DNA from: Variovorax sp. S12S4
Lineage (GTDB): Bacteria; Pseudomonadota; Gammaproteobacteria; Burkholderiales; Burkholderiaceae_C
Length of the DNA stretch: 64,000 bases
Assembly: GCF_023195515.1 (NCBI RefSeq)
Contig: NZ_JALPKR020000002.1
Location: 5,743,001-5,807,000, forward strand
Direction of reading: 5' to 3'
The notes under the pieces are model-generated. The model did no database searches and was not told the DNA's origin. It saw nothing but the letters and a program-made list of their open reading frames with translations. Below are positions 32,175-41,227 of the stretch, one piece after another (the stretch's first letter is position 1; each line of letters begins with the position of its first letter). The position numbers and the translations under genes were made by a program.

Positions 32175-32753
32175 TCAACCGGGCAATGAACTCTTGAGCT
32201 GCGCGATGGCTTCGTCGAAGTCTTCGGCGCGGCCCGTCATGCGCGACGCGAGCAGCGCGCCCTGGCACACCGAAAAGACATATGCCGCCAGCGAGGCCGC
32301 CGATGCGCCCTTCTTGTGCCCGGCCGGCGCCAGCGCGCCGAGCACGCCGGTGAGCCACAGCACCTGCGTGTTGCGCAACTCCTGCACGGCCTGGCGCAGC
32401 TCCTCATTGATGCAGTCCCAGCCGGGCGTCAGCGCTCCTGCGGGACACATGCCCGAACCCGCCTTGAGCGTGTTGCGGTACATGCGGAAATAGGATTCGA
32501 GTGCGTCCTTCGGCGCTCGCACTTTTGCGGCCTCCCAGTTCTTGAAGAGCTGGGTGGCCTCGCGTATCACCGCAATGCCCAGCGCTTCCTTGGTGGGAAA
32601 GTGGTGATACAGGCTCGCCTTGCGTATGCCGACCGCATCGGCCACGTCCTGGAAGCTGAAGCCCAGGTAGGAGCGCGTTTCAATCAGCGAGCGCGCCACC
32701 GCGAGGATCTGCTCGCGGGTGCTGCCGGTGGCAAGGGCTGTGGCGCTGGACAT
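32175..32753 (-). CDS. TetR/AcrR-family repressor
   Basis: 192 residues. The N-terminal helix-turn-helix is FSFQDVADAVGIRKASLYHHFPTKEAL (about residues 33-58). The C-terminal ligand domain has an isolated Cys and the pattern of repressors of the AcrR type. It sits just upstream of the thiolase-MaoC pair on the same strand, and both its own start region and the thiolase promoter contain CTACC-N8-GGTAG. It probably represses itself and the thiolase operon until an acyl-CoA-type or lipophilic ligand binds; the ligand is unknown. Confidence 0.92.
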   Translation of the reverse strand: MSSATALATGSTREQILAVARSLIETRSYLGFSFQDVADAVGIRKASLYHHFPTKEALGIAVIREATQLFKNWEAAKVRAPKDALESYFRMYRNTLKAGSGMCPAGALTPGWDCINEELRQAVQELRNTQVLWLTGVLGALAPAGHKKGASAASLAAYVFSVCQGALLASRMTGRAEDFDEAIAQLKSSLPG

Positions 32754-32772
32754 CTACCTACTATAAGGTAGG
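32753..32772. promoter_or_regulatory. TetR-type operator abutting the tetR start
   Basis: TCTACC, eight bases, GGTAGG. Its left arm begins at the first base of the tetR ATG, so bound repressor would block transcription start or the start codon region. It pairs with the operator at 32103-32122. Confidence 0.72.
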
Positions 32773-32798
32773 GAACAACGGTCTTGCAAGCGACAGAA

Positions 32799-33775
32799 TC
32801 AATCGGCCTTGATGTTCGCCGCCTTGATGATCCGCCCGTTGCTCTCGAATTCCGAGGCAATTTCCTTCGCAAAGGCGGCCGGCGTGCCACCGGTGGGCAC
32901 GTTGTCGGTGGCCGTGAGCTTGGCGCGCAGCTCAGGGCTGGCCAGTGCCTTGTTGATCTCGGCGTTGTATTTCGCAATCAGCGCGGGCGGCGTTGCCGCG
33001 GGCGCGAACACGCCGAACAACGAGTTGATGTTTGCGGCGTTGTAGCCAAGCTCGCCCAGCGTGGGCACCTGCGGCTGGCTCTCGAGCCGCGCGGGCGCGC
33101 CCACCGCCAGCGGACGCAGCTTGCCCGACTGGATGTGCGACGAAAGCGTGGGGCTCGCGTTGGTCGAAAGAATTTCGAACTGCCCGCCCAGCGCATCGTT
33201 GAGCTGCTGGCCGCCGCCCTTGTAGGGCACGTGCGTGATGTCCACGCCCGCGGCCGCCCTTACCTGCTCCAGCACGATGTGGCCGAGCGACGCCGGGCCC
33301 GAAGTGGCCCAGCGCACGGCGCCCGGCTGTGCCTTGGCATCGGCGATGAGCGCGCGGAAATCCTTCGACTTGCTGGCGGGCGTGGCAATCAGCAGCACCG
33401 GCGAATACATGACGCTCGAAACGGGCGCGATGTCTTTCAGTGGATCGAACGGCAGCTTGCCCAGGTGCGGGCTCAGCACCAGCGGGCTGATGGCCGAGAA
33501 GCCGAGCGTGGCGCCGTCGGGCGCGGCCTTGGCCACGGCGTCCATGCCGATGGCACCGCTGGCACCGGCGCGGTTTTCCACCACCACCGTGGTGCCCAGT
33601 TGGGCAGCAAGCTTGTCGCCGAGCGCGCGCGCCACCACGTCGCTGACGCCGCCCGCGGGGTACGCCACGATGAGTCGGATGGTCTTGGGAACGGTTTGCG
33701 CCTGTGCGCCCGGGCGGCGGCGCAACAAAGCGCCAAGGTGGCAAATAGCCGCGACGGCTTGAACGAAAAATGCAT
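32799..33775 (-). pseudogene. Bug-family tripartite tricarboxylate receptor, interrupted by an apparent single-base deletion
   Basis: The ATG at 33775 opens a signal peptide (MHFSFKPSRLFATLALCCAAA) that runs into a wrong frame, while the mature receptor (AQTVPKTIRLIVAYPAGGVSDVVARALGDKL through the C-terminus) lies in the next frame without its own start. The break is in the CCCGGG run at 33709-33714; one extra base would give CCAAAPGAQAQT and a 325-residue protein with a clean AQA signal cleavage. Bug receptors bind carboxylates in the periplasm; ligand unknown. A second, intact Bug gene is at 35570-36544. Confidence 0.8.
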
Positions 33776-33792
33776 ATCGGGTCCGGAAAAAA

Positions 33793-34566
33793 TCATGGCT
33801 GACGGTCTGAAGAGACCGCCGATTCTGAATCAATGCGCAGCAGCGTGAGCGCGTTGCCCACGGCCTCGCCGCCGGCCGTGTTGTCGAAAATGCACCAGCA
33901 TGCCGCGCCGTCTTCACGCGCCTGCCGCAGCCGCTTTGCAAGCCGCACAAGGAGCGCGTTGTCGTAAGCCGACCAATACCGCCGTGGCGAGCCGTGCAGC
34001 CGCAGGTACGCCAGCGCCGGCCACCCGCCCGGAGCCGCCGCCTCGTCGAACAGGACCGGATCGGCCAGCACACGGCCCACCTGGAACTGCGACAGCAACG
34101 CGTCCACCTGCGGCGTGAACCAGCTGCGATGCCGCGGCTCGAGCGCAACCGCGCCCCGGTGCCGCCGCCGCACCGCCGAAAGAAAACGCTTCACCGCGCC
34201 GGCATCGAAAGGCAGGCTGGGCGGAAGTTGCACGACGAGGCAGCCGAGCTTGTCGCCCAGTCCGCCGGCCTGTTCGAGAAAGGCATCGAACTCCGGCATG
34301 GCATCGAGCAGCCGTTTCTCGTGCGTGATGGATTGCGGCAGCTTGACCGCAAAGCGAAAACCCTCTGGTGTGCTCGCGGCCCAGCGCTCGTAGGTTTCGC
34401 GCCGGTGCGGCCGGTAGAACGAGGTGTCGATTTCTACCGCATCGAAGCGATGGGCATAGCGTTCCAGGTGCGAACCTCTGGCCGGAAACTCCGGCCACAA
34501 CGCACGCGGCAGGCTCCAGCCGGCGCAACCGATGTGCAGTGGTGGCAGCGGCATCGCGCGGTCCAT
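33793..34566 (-). CDS. DUF72 protein
   Basis: 257 residues. The start at 34566 is chosen for MDRAMPLPPLHIGCAGWSLPR; the ATG four codons later is an alternative. DUF72 motifs: HIGCAGWS, VEIDTSFYRPHRRETYERWA, FRFAVKLPQSITHEKRL, QLPPSLPF, ALEPRHRSW, LRLHG and CWCIFDNT. The family has a TIM-barrel-like fold of unknown function. It is 11 bases after xerD. Confidence 0.87.
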   Translation of the reverse strand: MDRAMPLPPLHIGCAGWSLPRALWPEFPARGSHLERYAHRFDAVEIDTSFYRPHRRETYERWAASTPEGFRFAVKLPQSITHEKRLLDAMPEFDAFLEQAGGLGDKLGCLVVQLPPSLPFDAGAVKRFLSAVRRRHRGAVALEPRHRSWFTPQVDALLSQFQVGRVLADPVLFDEAAAPGGWPALAYLRLHGSPRRYWSAYDNALLVRLAKRLRQAREDGAACWCIFDNTAGGEAVGNALTLLRIDSESAVSSDRQP

Positions 34567-34577
34567 TCGCCCGGCCC

Positions 34578-35489
34578 TCAGCCCCGCGGATGATGCTGTG
34601 AATGCAGCTGCTTGAGCCGCTCGCGCGCTACGTGGGTGTAGATGGTCGTCGTCGAAATGTCGGCGTGGCCCAGCAGCAGTTGCACCGCGCGCAGGTCGGC
34701 GCCATGGTTCAGCAGGTGGGTGGCAAACGCGTGGCGCAAGGTGTGCGGCGACAGGGGCACGTGAATGCCCGCGGCCGCGGCCTGCTTCTTCACGATGACC
34801 CAGAACATCACGCGCGTCATGCCCGCGCCGCGCGAGGTCACGAACAGGTCGGGCGTCTGCTGCCCATCGAGGATGACGGGCCGCGACTCCTCCAGGTAGC
34901 GTTCTATCCAGCGCCGCGCCTCGCCGCCGAACGGCACCAGGCGTTCCTTGTTGCCCTTGCCCAGCACGCGCAGCACGCCGTCGTTGAGGCTCATGTCGAT
35001 GGCCTTGAGCGAAACGAGTTCGCTCACGCGCAGCCCGCTCGCATACATCAGCTCGAGCATGGCGCGGTCGCGCAACCCGAGCGGTGTTTCCACATCGGGC
35101 GCGGCCAGCAGGTCGTCCACCTGCTTTTCCGACAGGGTCTTGATGGCACGCGGCATCTGCCGTGCCGGCGCGAGCCTCAGGCTGGGGTCGGCCGAAATGC
35201 GCCGCTCGCGCAATGCCCAGCGGTAATAGCGCTTGAACACGGTCAGCCGCCGGTTGGCCGACGTGGCCTTGCCCTTGGTGGAAAGACGCACGCCCATGTA
35301 GGCCTGCAGATCGTTTTCCTTCGCGGTGTCGAGCGCCGCGCCGCTGCGCTCCTTGCGAAGCCACTGCGCGAACAATGCCAGGTCGCGGCGGTAGGCGGCG
35401 AGCGTGTTCTTCGACAGCCCGTCCTCCAGCCAGAGGGCATCGATGAAGTCGTCGATTTCGGGGGTTTGTACGGCGGCCGCCTCGGTCAT
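34578..35489 (-). CDS. xerD: Site-specific tyrosine recombinase XerD
   Basis: 303 residues. With XerC it resolves chromosome dimers at dif near the terminus. N-terminal SAM-like domain: FIDALWLEDGLSKNTLAAYRRDLALFAQWL. Catalytic residues are visible: Arg154 (ASGLRVSELVSL), Lys178 (GKGNKERLVP), His249 and Arg252 (SPHTLRHAFATHLL), His275 and nucleophile Tyr284 (LLLGHADISTTTIYTHV). The C-terminus HSQHHPRG fits the XerD group rather than phage integrases. No mobile-element genes surround it. Confidence 0.93.
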   Translation of the reverse strand: MTEAAAVQTPEIDDFIDALWLEDGLSKNTLAAYRRDLALFAQWLRKERSGAALDTAKENDLQAYMGVRLSTKGKATSANRRLTVFKRYYRWALRERRISADPSLRLAPARQMPRAIKTLSEKQVDDLLAAPDVETPLGLRDRAMLELMYASGLRVSELVSLKAIDMSLNDGVLRVLGKGNKERLVPFGGEARRWIERYLEESRPVILDGQQTPDLFVTSRGAGMTRVMFWVIVKKQAAAAGIHVPLSPHTLRHAFATHLLNHGADLRAVQLLLGHADISTTTIYTHVARERLKQLHSQHHPRG

Positions 35490-35523
35490 GCTCGCAAGAT
35501 ATCAAAAAGAAGATCTGCCAAAG

Positions 35524-35551
35524 AAAAAGGCCGCCCGTGGCGCGGGCGGCC
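35524..35551 (-). terminator. Intrinsic terminator after the intact Bug receptor gene
   Basis: Read on the minus strand: GGCCGCCCG, loop CGCCA, CGGGCGGCC then TTTTTC. It lies 18 bases after the stop of the 35570-36544 gene and ends that transcript ahead of xerD. Confidence 0.88.
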
Positions 35552-35569
35552 TGTTCGCAAGAAGCAGGA

Positions 35570-36544
35570 TCAGTCGAGCTTCAGCTTCTGCTTGGCGACC
35601 ACCTGCTTGTAGACGTCGTATTCGGCCTTGATCTGCGCGGCAAACTGCTCAGGCGTGTTGGCCACGATCAGCGAGCCGGTGTCTTCGATGCGCTTCTTCA
35701 CGGCCGGGTCTTCCACCGACTTCTTCACGCCGGCGTTGATCTTGTCGACCACTTCCTTCGGCAGGCCCTTGGGGCCGAGGATGCCGTAGTAGGCCATGCG
35801 ATTGACCGGCTCGAGCCCCACTTCCTTGAAGGTCGGTACATTGGGAAGCGCGGCAAGGCGCTGCGGCGCCGACACCACGATGGGGATCAGTCGGCCGCTC
35901 TGGATGAAGGGCATGGCCGACGGAATGTTGTCGAACATGATCGGCACCTGGCCAGCCACCACGTCGTTCAGCGCCGGGCCCGCGCCGCGATACGGGATGT
36001 GCGTGACGAAGGTGTTGGTCAGGCTCTTGTAGAGCTCCATCAGCAGGTGGCCGATGCCGCCCGTGCCCGACGAGGCGTACGAATACTTGCCGGGGTTCTT
36101 CTTGAGCTCGGCCACGAACTCGGCGTAGTTCTTGGCCGGGAAGCTCGGGTTCACCGCAATGATGTTCGGCGTGGCCGCAATGTTGATGATCGGCGTGAAA
36201 TCGTTGACCGGGTCGTACGGCACCTTGGGGTTGATGGCCGGGTTGGCCGCCGTGCTCGAGACCGTGGCAACGCCGAGCTTGTAGCCGTCGGGCGTGGCGC
36301 GCGCCGTTTCGGCCGCGCCCACAATGCCGCCGCCACCGGCGCGGTTGATCACCACCACCGGCTGGCCCAGCACCTTGCCCAGGGGGTCGGAAATCACGCG
36401 CGCCACGATGTCCGTGGTGCCGCCCGGTGCAAAGGGCACGCTCAGTTCGACCGGCTTGTTCGGATAGCCCTGCGCGAAGCTCTGGCCCGCGGCCGCGACC
36501 AGCGCGGCGGCACCCACCATGGCGCCCCATTGACGACGTTGCAT
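35570..36544 (-). CDS. Bug-family tripartite tricarboxylate transporter receptor
   Basis: 324 residues with a Sec signal ([24 protein letters not shown]). Typical Bug body: [64 protein letters not shown], and [28 protein letters not shown]. The aspartate region binding the carboxylate ligand is in the APGGTTD segment. No membrane TctAB genes are adjacent, as often in Comamonadaceae, where orphan Bug genes are abundant. Ligand unknown. Confidence 0.92.
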   Translation of the reverse strand: MQRRQWGAMVGAAALVAAAGQSFAQGYPNKPVELSVPFAPGGTTDIVARVISDPLGKVLGQPVVVINRAGGGGIVGAAETARATPDGYKLGVATVSSTAANPAINPKVPYDPVNDFTPIINIAATPNIIAVNPSFPAKNYAEFVAELKKNPGKYSYASSGTGGIGHLLMELYKSLTNTFVTHIPYRGAGPALNDVVAGQVPIMFDNIPSAMPFIQSGRLIPIVVSAPQRLAALPNVPTFKEVGLEPVNRMAYYGILGPKGLPKEVVDKINAGVKKSVEDPAVKKRIEDTGSLIVANTPEQFAAQIKAEYDVYKQVVAKQKLKLD

Positions 36545-36646
36545 CTATAACTCCTTGATTGACTGATGTCGAAAAAGCAAAGCCCCGGATGCTAGCCGCT
36601 TCGCGCCTGGGCGGTGCTGTGGATTACCCATGGCCGCCGACGGTTT

Positions 36647-37564
36647 ATGCTCGAAGCGGTGAACTTCGCCCAGCTGCTCTTTCCGGATTTTTCGCTCATT
36701 GCCATCGGTTGGCTGCTCTGCCGCTACACCGCGCTCGACCGCCGCGTGTGGGACCAGGTCGAGAGCCTGGTGTACTACTTTCTTTTCCCGGTGCTGCTGT
36801 TCCATTCGATCGTGCGCAGCCCGCTCGATTTTGGCGCCACCTCGAGCCTGCTCACGGCGGGCGTCGGCGTGGGGCTCAGCGGCATTGCGCTGGCCTATGC
36901 CCTGCCCTACGTGCCGGGCCTGCGCTCGCACATCGACCGGCGCGACCATGCGGCGAGCGCGCAGATCGCGTTCCGCTTCAACTCCTTCATCTGCCTTGCG
37001 CTTGCCGAACGGCTGGCCGGGCCGCAGGGCCTGTTGCTGATTGCGGTGCTGATCGGCGTGTGCGTGCCGATGTTCAACATTGCGGCGGTGTGGCCCATGG
37101 CGCGGCATGCGCAGAGCGGCTTTGCGCGGCAGCTGGTGCGCAACCCGCTGATCGTCGCCACGCTGGCGGGCCTGCTGGCCAACCTGCTGGGCTTCACCGT
37201 TCCGAACTGGGCCACGCCGACGCTCACGCGAATCGGCGCCGCCTCACTCGCGCTCGGCCTGCTGGCTGCGGGCGCGGGCATGCAGTTCGCCACGCTGGGG
37301 CGCGGCAAGGTGCTGGCGGTTTCGGTGTTGTCGATCCGGCACCTGTTGCTGCCGCTGGTTGCCTGGGGCCTGTCTCGTGCGCTGCGGCTGGATGCAACCC
37401 AGGCTTCCGTGCTGATGGCGTTCTCCGCGGTGCCTACGGCCTCGAGCGCCTATGTGCTCGCGGCGCGCATGGGCTACAACGGACCGTATGTGGCTGGACT
37501 CGTGACCCTGTCCACGCTGCTCGGCGTGGTCAGCCTGCCGTTCGCGCTGGCCTTGCCGCGCTAG
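36647..37564 (+). CDS. AEC-family transporter
   Basis: 305 residues, about ten hydrophobic segments. It matches the auxin-efflux-carrier family: FSLIAIGWLLCRYTALDRRVWDQVESLVYYFLFPVLLFHSI at the start, FRFNSFICLALAERLAGPQG, NPLIVATLAGLLANLLG and the ending PTASSAYVLAARMGYNGPYVAGLVTLSTLLGVVSLPF. Members export or import small organic anions such as malate. The start was taken at the second in-frame ATG, where the membrane protein begins. Its stop overlaps the convergent queG stop by four bases. Confidence 0.88.
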   Translation: MLEAVNFAQLLFPDFSLIAIGWLLCRYTALDRRVWDQVESLVYYFLFPVLLFHSIVRSPLDFGATSSLLTAGVGVGLSGIALAYALPYVPGLRSHIDRRDHAASAQIAFRFNSFICLALAERLAGPQGLLLIAVLIGVCVPMFNIAAVWPMARHAQSGFARQLVRNPLIVATLAGLLANLLGFTVPNWATPTLTRIGAASLALGLLAAGAGMQFATLGRGKVLAVSVLSIRHLLLPLVAWGLSRALRLDATQASVLMAFSAVPTASSAYVLAARMGYNGPYVAGLVTLSTLLGVVSLPFALALPR

Positions 37565-38646
37565 GGCTGCTCGGCGTTCGGGCGCTGCGCCAGCGCCCAC
37601 GCCACGTGCTCCCGCACCAGTTCGCTCGCATCCGATACCCGCGTGGCCAGGGCTTCCGCGGCGCCGCTCTCGCCCGCGCGCAGTGCGTTGCCCAGCGCCA
37701 CGGCGATGTTGCGCAGCCAGCGCTCATGCCCGATGCGCCGGATGGGGCTGCCTTCGGTGAAGCGCAAGAAATCTTCCTCCGTCCAGGCAAAGAGCGAAGC
37801 CAGCGCCTGGCCCGTGAGCCCTTCGCGTGCGTCGAAATCGGGCAGCGCGCTCTTCTTCGCAAACTTGTTCCAGGGGCAGATCAGCTGGCAATCGTCGCAG
37901 CCGTAGATGCGGTTGGCCATCAGCGGCCGAAGCTCCAGCGGAATCGGCCCGCTGTGCTCGATGGTGAGATACGAAATGCAGCGCCGTGCGTCGAGCCGGT
38001 GCGGCGCGATGATGGCCTTTGTCGGGCACACGTCGATGCAGGCGCTGCAGCTGCCGCAATGCGCGGTGACCGGCTCGCTCTCGGGCAGCGCCATGTCGAC
38101 ATAGATCTCGCCAAGAAAGAACATCGAGCCCGCACTGCGGTCCAGCACCAGCGTGTGCTTGCCGCGCCAGCCCTGGCCGCTGCGCGATGCCAGCTCGGCT
38201 TCGAGCACGGGCGCCGAATCGGTGAAGGCACGGTGGCCGAAGGGGCCTACCTCCTCGGCGATGCGTTCAGCCAACTTTGCCAGCCGCGCACGCAGCACCT
38301 TGTGATAGTCGCGGCCGCGCGCATACACAGAGACGATGGCTTCGCCGGGACGCGCGAGCCGATCGAACTCGACAGCCTGCCAGTCGTCCAGCTGTGTGCC
38401 CCGCGGCAGGTAGTCCATGCGCGCGGTGATCACGCTCACCGTGCCCGGCACCAGTTCGGCGGGCCGCGCGCGGCGCGTGCCGTGCGTTGCCATGTATTTC
38501 ATCTCGCCATGGAACCCATGGGCCAGCCATTGCATCAGACCTTCCTCGGCGCTCGATAAATCGACGCCCGCGATTCCGATTTGGGAGAATCCGAGTTCCC
38601 GGGCCAATGCCTGAATACGAGCAACGAGTGGATGGCTGACGATCAC
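37561..38646 (-). CDS. queG: Epoxyqueuosine reductase
   Basis: 361 residues from a GTG start. It reduces epoxyqueuosine to queuosine in tRNA, using cobalamin and two [4Fe-4S] clusters. The ferredoxin part is clear: CGSCSACIDVCP (Cys197, 200, 203, 207) and CDDCQLICPW (from Cys250). N-terminal GFSQIGIAGVDLSSAEEGLMQWLAHGFHGEMKYMATHGTRRARPAELVPG is the QueG signature; HEAT-like repeats close the C-terminus. The start overlaps the divergent tsaE start by 15 bases. The frame upstream of the GTG lies antisense to tsaE and was excluded. Confidence 0.94.
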   Translation of the reverse strand: MIVSHPLVARIQALARELGFSQIGIAGVDLSSAEEGLMQWLAHGFHGEMKYMATHGTRRARPAELVPGTVSVITARMDYLPRGTQLDDWQAVEFDRLARPGEAIVSVYARGRDYHKVLRARLAKLAERIAEEVGPFGHRAFTDSAPVLEAELASRSGQGWRGKHTLVLDRSAGSMFFLGEIYVDMALPESEPVTAHCGSCSACIDVCPTKAIIAPHRLDARRCISYLTIEHSGPIPLELRPLMANRIYGCDDCQLICPWNKFAKKSALPDFDAREGLTGQALASLFAWTEEDFLRFTEGSPIRRIGHERWLRNIAVALGNALRAGESGAAEALATRVSDASELVREHVAWALAQRPNAEQP

Positions 38647-39141
38647 TTGCCGATTGTAGAAACGCCGAAGAACGCCGGCCGCACACTGCGCTGGCGCAGC
38701 GAGGAGGACACCGACGCCTTCGCTCGCGCGCTCGCGGCCGCACCCGCGTTGCGCGATGCCTTCATTGCGCTGCACGGCGACCTCGGCGCCGGCAAGACCA
38801 CCTTCGTGCGCCACCTGCTGCGCGCGCTCGGCATCCAGGGCCGCATCAAGAGCCCGACCTATGCCGTGGTGGAGCCGCACGAGGCACCCGACGGCCTAGC
38901 AATCTTCCATTTCGACTTCTATCGATTCAACGATCCGCGCGAGTGGGACGACGCCGGCTTCCGTGACATTTTTGCCGGACCGGGGCTCAAGCTCGCCGAA
39001 TGGCCAGAAAACGCTGCGGGCCGCACACCAATTGCGGACCTCGCTATTAAAATAGAAGCAATGACAGACGACACACGCAGCGTGACCCTTCTTGCGAACA
39101 CTCCCCGCGGCAGCACTCTGCTGGCGCACATCGCCGCATGA
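38632..39141 (+). CDS. tsaE: tRNA threonylcarbamoyladenosine biosynthesis ATPase TsaE
   Basis: 169 residues. TsaE powers the TsaB-TsaC-TsaD-TsaE system that makes t6A37 in ANN-reading tRNAs. P-loop GDLGAGKTT (residues 49-57), SPTYAVVE, HFDFYRF (93-99) and the EWPE motif (123-126) are all present. The segment DLAIKIEAM near 39043-39062 is low G+C and contains a palindrome in the variable C-terminal region. The ATG overlaps queG on the other strand; the stop overlaps the amidase ATG (ATGA). Confidence 0.94.
   Translation: MADDHLPIVETPKNAGRTLRWRSEEDTDAFARALAAAPALRDAFIALHGDLGAGKTTFVRHLLRALGIQGRIKSPTYAVVEPHEAPDGLAIFHFDFYRFNDPREWDDAGFRDIFAGPGLKLAEWPENAAGRTPIADLAIKIEAMTDDTRSVTLLANTPRGSTLLAHIAA
39031..39062. 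repeat. Nested A+T-rich palindrome inside tsaE
   Basis: Outer arms ATTGC (39031-39035) and GCAAT (39058-39062) enclose CTATT-AA-AATAG (39044-39055). Low-G+C spot in a variable region, similar in style to the elements at 9316, 17594 and 29690. Confidence 0.35.
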
Positions 39142-40733
39142 AGGCGGGCGGCCTCAAGCGGCGCGTGCTCCTGCAGGGCGGCAGCATTGCGCTGATGCTC
39201 GGCGTGCACCAGATTGCGCGCGGCGCCACCATCCTCGCCGTTCGCGTGTGGCCCGCGGCCGACTACACGCGCGTCACCATCGAGTCCGATGCGCGGCTGC
39301 ATTCGCAGCAGCTGGTGGTCGGCAGCCCGCCGCGGCTGGCGGTGGACATCGAAGGCATCGACCTCAACCCCGAGTTGCGCGAACTGGTCGGCAAGATCAA
39401 GCCCGGCGATCCGTACATCAACGGTCTGCGCGTGGGCCAGAACGCGCCGAAGGTCGTGCGCATCGTGTTCGACCTGAAGCAGGCCGTGGTGCCGCAGGTC
39501 TTCTCGCTTGCGCCCATTGCGGCGTACAAGCACCGGCTGGTGCTCGACCTCTACCCGGAAAAAGCCATCGACCCGATGGAAGCGCTGATCACCGAGCGCC
39601 TGCGCGAGGCACCGCGCAGCAATGGGAGCAGCAGCAACGACACCGCCGTGGCCACCGCGCCCTCGGTGCCGCCGCCCGCAGCACCTTCTTCGCGCCTGGC
39701 ACCCGACGGCGGCCCGCCGATCCTCGTGCGGCCCTCGCCCAACGTGCCCGCGCCGCGCCCCACGCCCGGCAGCATCGCACCTCCCGCACCACCCGCCCGG
39801 CCGCCCGCCGTGGCCATGCCCCCGTCCGCGCCGGCGCCCGATCCGCTGGGCGAGCTGATGGCGCAGCAGGCCACGCGGCCCGGCCCCGCCGCGCCGCCGG
39901 CGCCTGTTGCACCTCCCGCAGCACCGCCCGCGGCACCTTCCGTGGCGGCGGCGCCGCCTCCCGCGCCCGCCCCGGCCTCGCGCGGCGGCGCCACCGCAAG
40001 CCGCACCGACCGCATCATCATCGTGGCGCTCGACCCCGGCCACGGCGGCGAAGACCCCGGCGCCATCGGCCCGAACGGCACGCGCGAGAAAGACATCGTG
40101 CTGCAAATCGCGCATCGCCTGCGCGACCGCATCAATTCCAGCAGCGTCGGCGGCAATCCGATGCGCGCGTTTCTCACGCGCGACGCCGACTTCTTCGTGC
40201 CGCTTGGCGTGCGCGTGCAAAAGGCGCGGCGCGTGCAGGCCGATCTTTTCGTGAGCATTCACGCCGATGCGTTCACCACACCGGCCGCGCGCGGCGCGAG
40301 CGTTTTTGCGCTGAGCCAGAGCGGCGCCTCGAGCAGCGCCGCGCGCTGGCTCGCCAACAAGGAAAACGAAGCCGACAAGGTCGGCGGCGTGAACGTGGGC
40401 AACCACGAGGCGCAGGTGCAGCGCGCGCTGCTCGACATGAGCACCACGGCGCAGATCAACGACAGCCTCAAGCTCGGCGGTGCCATGCTCGGCGAAATTC
40501 GCGGCATTGGCGCGCGGCTGCACAAGCCGCAGGTGGAGCAGGCAGGCTTCGCCGTGCTCAAGGCACCCGATATCCCGAGCGTGCTGGTCGAGACCGCGTT
40601 CATCAGCAACCCCGAGGAAGAAGCCAACCTGCGCAGCGTGAGCTACCAGGAAAGCCTTGCCGATGCGCTGATGCGCGGCATCCAGCGCTACTTTGCGCAG
40701 AACCCGCCGCTCGCGCGCAGCCGTCAGCTTTAA
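39138..40733 (+). CDS. amiC: N-acetylmuramoyl-L-alanine amidase with AMIN domain (AmiC-like)
   Basis: 531 residues. A signal of Tat style (LKRRVLLQGGSIALMLGV) is followed by the AMIN domain (VRVWPAADYTRVTIESDARL...VLDLYP, about residues 30-140) that directs the enzyme to septal peptidoglycan. A 130-residue Pro/Ala-rich linker comes next. The amidase_3 catalytic domain starts near 295 with IIIVALDPGHGGEDPG (zinc His) and has FVSIHADAF (zinc His, near 373) and VLVETAFISNPEEE (catalytic Glu, near 485). It cleaves the amide bond between muramic acid and the stem peptide at cell separation. Coupled to tsaE, the common order in proteobacteria. Confidence 0.94.
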   Translation: MKAGGLKRRVLLQGGSIALMLGVHQIARGATILAVRVWPAADYTRVTIESDARLHSQQLVVGSPPRLAVDIEGIDLNPELRELVGKIKPGDPYINGLRVGQNAPKVVRIVFDLKQAVVPQVFSLAPIAAYKHRLVLDLYPEKAIDPMEALITERLREAPRSNGSSSNDTAVATAPSVPPPAAPSSRLAPDGGPPILVRPSPNVPAPRPTPGSIAPPAPPARPPAVAMPPSAPAPDPLGELMAQQATRPGPAAPPAPVAPPAAPPAAPSVAAAPPPAPAPASRGGATASRTDRIIIVALDPGHGGEDPGAIGPNGTREKDIVLQIAHRLRDRINSSSVGGNPMRAFLTRDADFFVPLGVRVQKARRVQADLFVSIHADAFTTPAARGASVFALSQSGASSSAARWLANKENEADKVGGVNVGNHEAQVQRALLDMSTTAQINDSLKLGGAMLGEIRGIGARLHKPQVEQAGFAVLKAPDIPSVLVETAFISNPEEEANLRSVSYQESLADALMRGIQRYFAQNPPLARSRQL

Positions 40734-40866
40734 ACCCTTGCGCGCCGCCCTGCTGTCCCACGCGGGGCGGCCCGTGGCACCGCACAGTCAGGCGCGGCAG
40801 GCTCCTACACGGGAGCCGGGCCGCTTTTGCCCATCATGAAGCCATCACTTTAGAAAGGTGGACATC

Positions 40867-41163
40867 ATGAAAGCACGCATCTGGATTACCGCTGCAGCAG
40901 CGACTTCGGTCATGGCGCTCGCAGGTTGCGCTTCCGGTCCCAACCAGAACCTTGGCACGGGCGTTGGCGCACTCGGCGGCGCAGCGGTCGGCCACGCCAT
41001 CGGCGGCAACACGGCCAGTACCCTGGGCGGTGCAGCCGTGGGCGGCGTGATCGGCAACCAAGTGGGCCGCAGTGTCGACGAACGCAACCAGCGCAACTAC
41101 TACGAGAGCCAGCGCGCCTACCCGCCGGGCACCTACTACCCGCGCAACGGCCCGACCTACTGA
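40867..41163 (+). CDS. Small glycine-zipper (2TM) lipoprotein
   Basis: 98 residues from the ATG after GAAAGG; the GTG three codons upstream overlaps the ribosome-binding site and was rejected. The signal (MKARIWITAAAATSVMALAGC) ends at the lipobox Cys21. Then come three glycine-zipper stretches (GTGVGALGGAAVGHAIGG, TLGGAAVGGVIGNQVGRSV) and a Tyr-rich tail. It is a likely outer-membrane lipoprotein of unknown role, the intact counterpart of the interrupted gene at 15620-16119. A terminator follows. Confidence 0.82.
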   Translation: MKARIWITAAAATSVMALAGCASGPNQNLGTGVGALGGAAVGHAIGGNTASTLGGAAVGGVIGNQVGRSVDERNQRNYYESQRAYPPGTYYPRNGPTY

Positions 41164-41186
41164 TCCTCTGGCAACCACCCATATTG

Positions 41187-41214
41187 AAGCGCGCCATCAC
41201 TGGCGCGCTTTTTT
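41187..41214 (+). terminator. Intrinsic terminator after the glycine-zipper lipoprotein gene
   Basis: AAGCGCGCCA, loop TCAC, TGGCGCGCTT followed by TTTT. It also lies just after the convergent DedA stop, where it could act weakly on that strand. Confidence 0.87.
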
Positions 41215-41227
41215 ATGGGCCCGATGT

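Noticed and set aside
34578..35489. XerD as the integrase of a genomic island
   Set aside because: Sequence fits the chromosome-resolving XerD group, with no flanking direct repeats, tRNA or mobile genes.
40744..40817. Two hairpins after the amidase gene (GCCGCCC/GGGCGGC and GGCTCC/GGAGCC)
   Set aside because: No run of T follows either; not strong enough as terminators.
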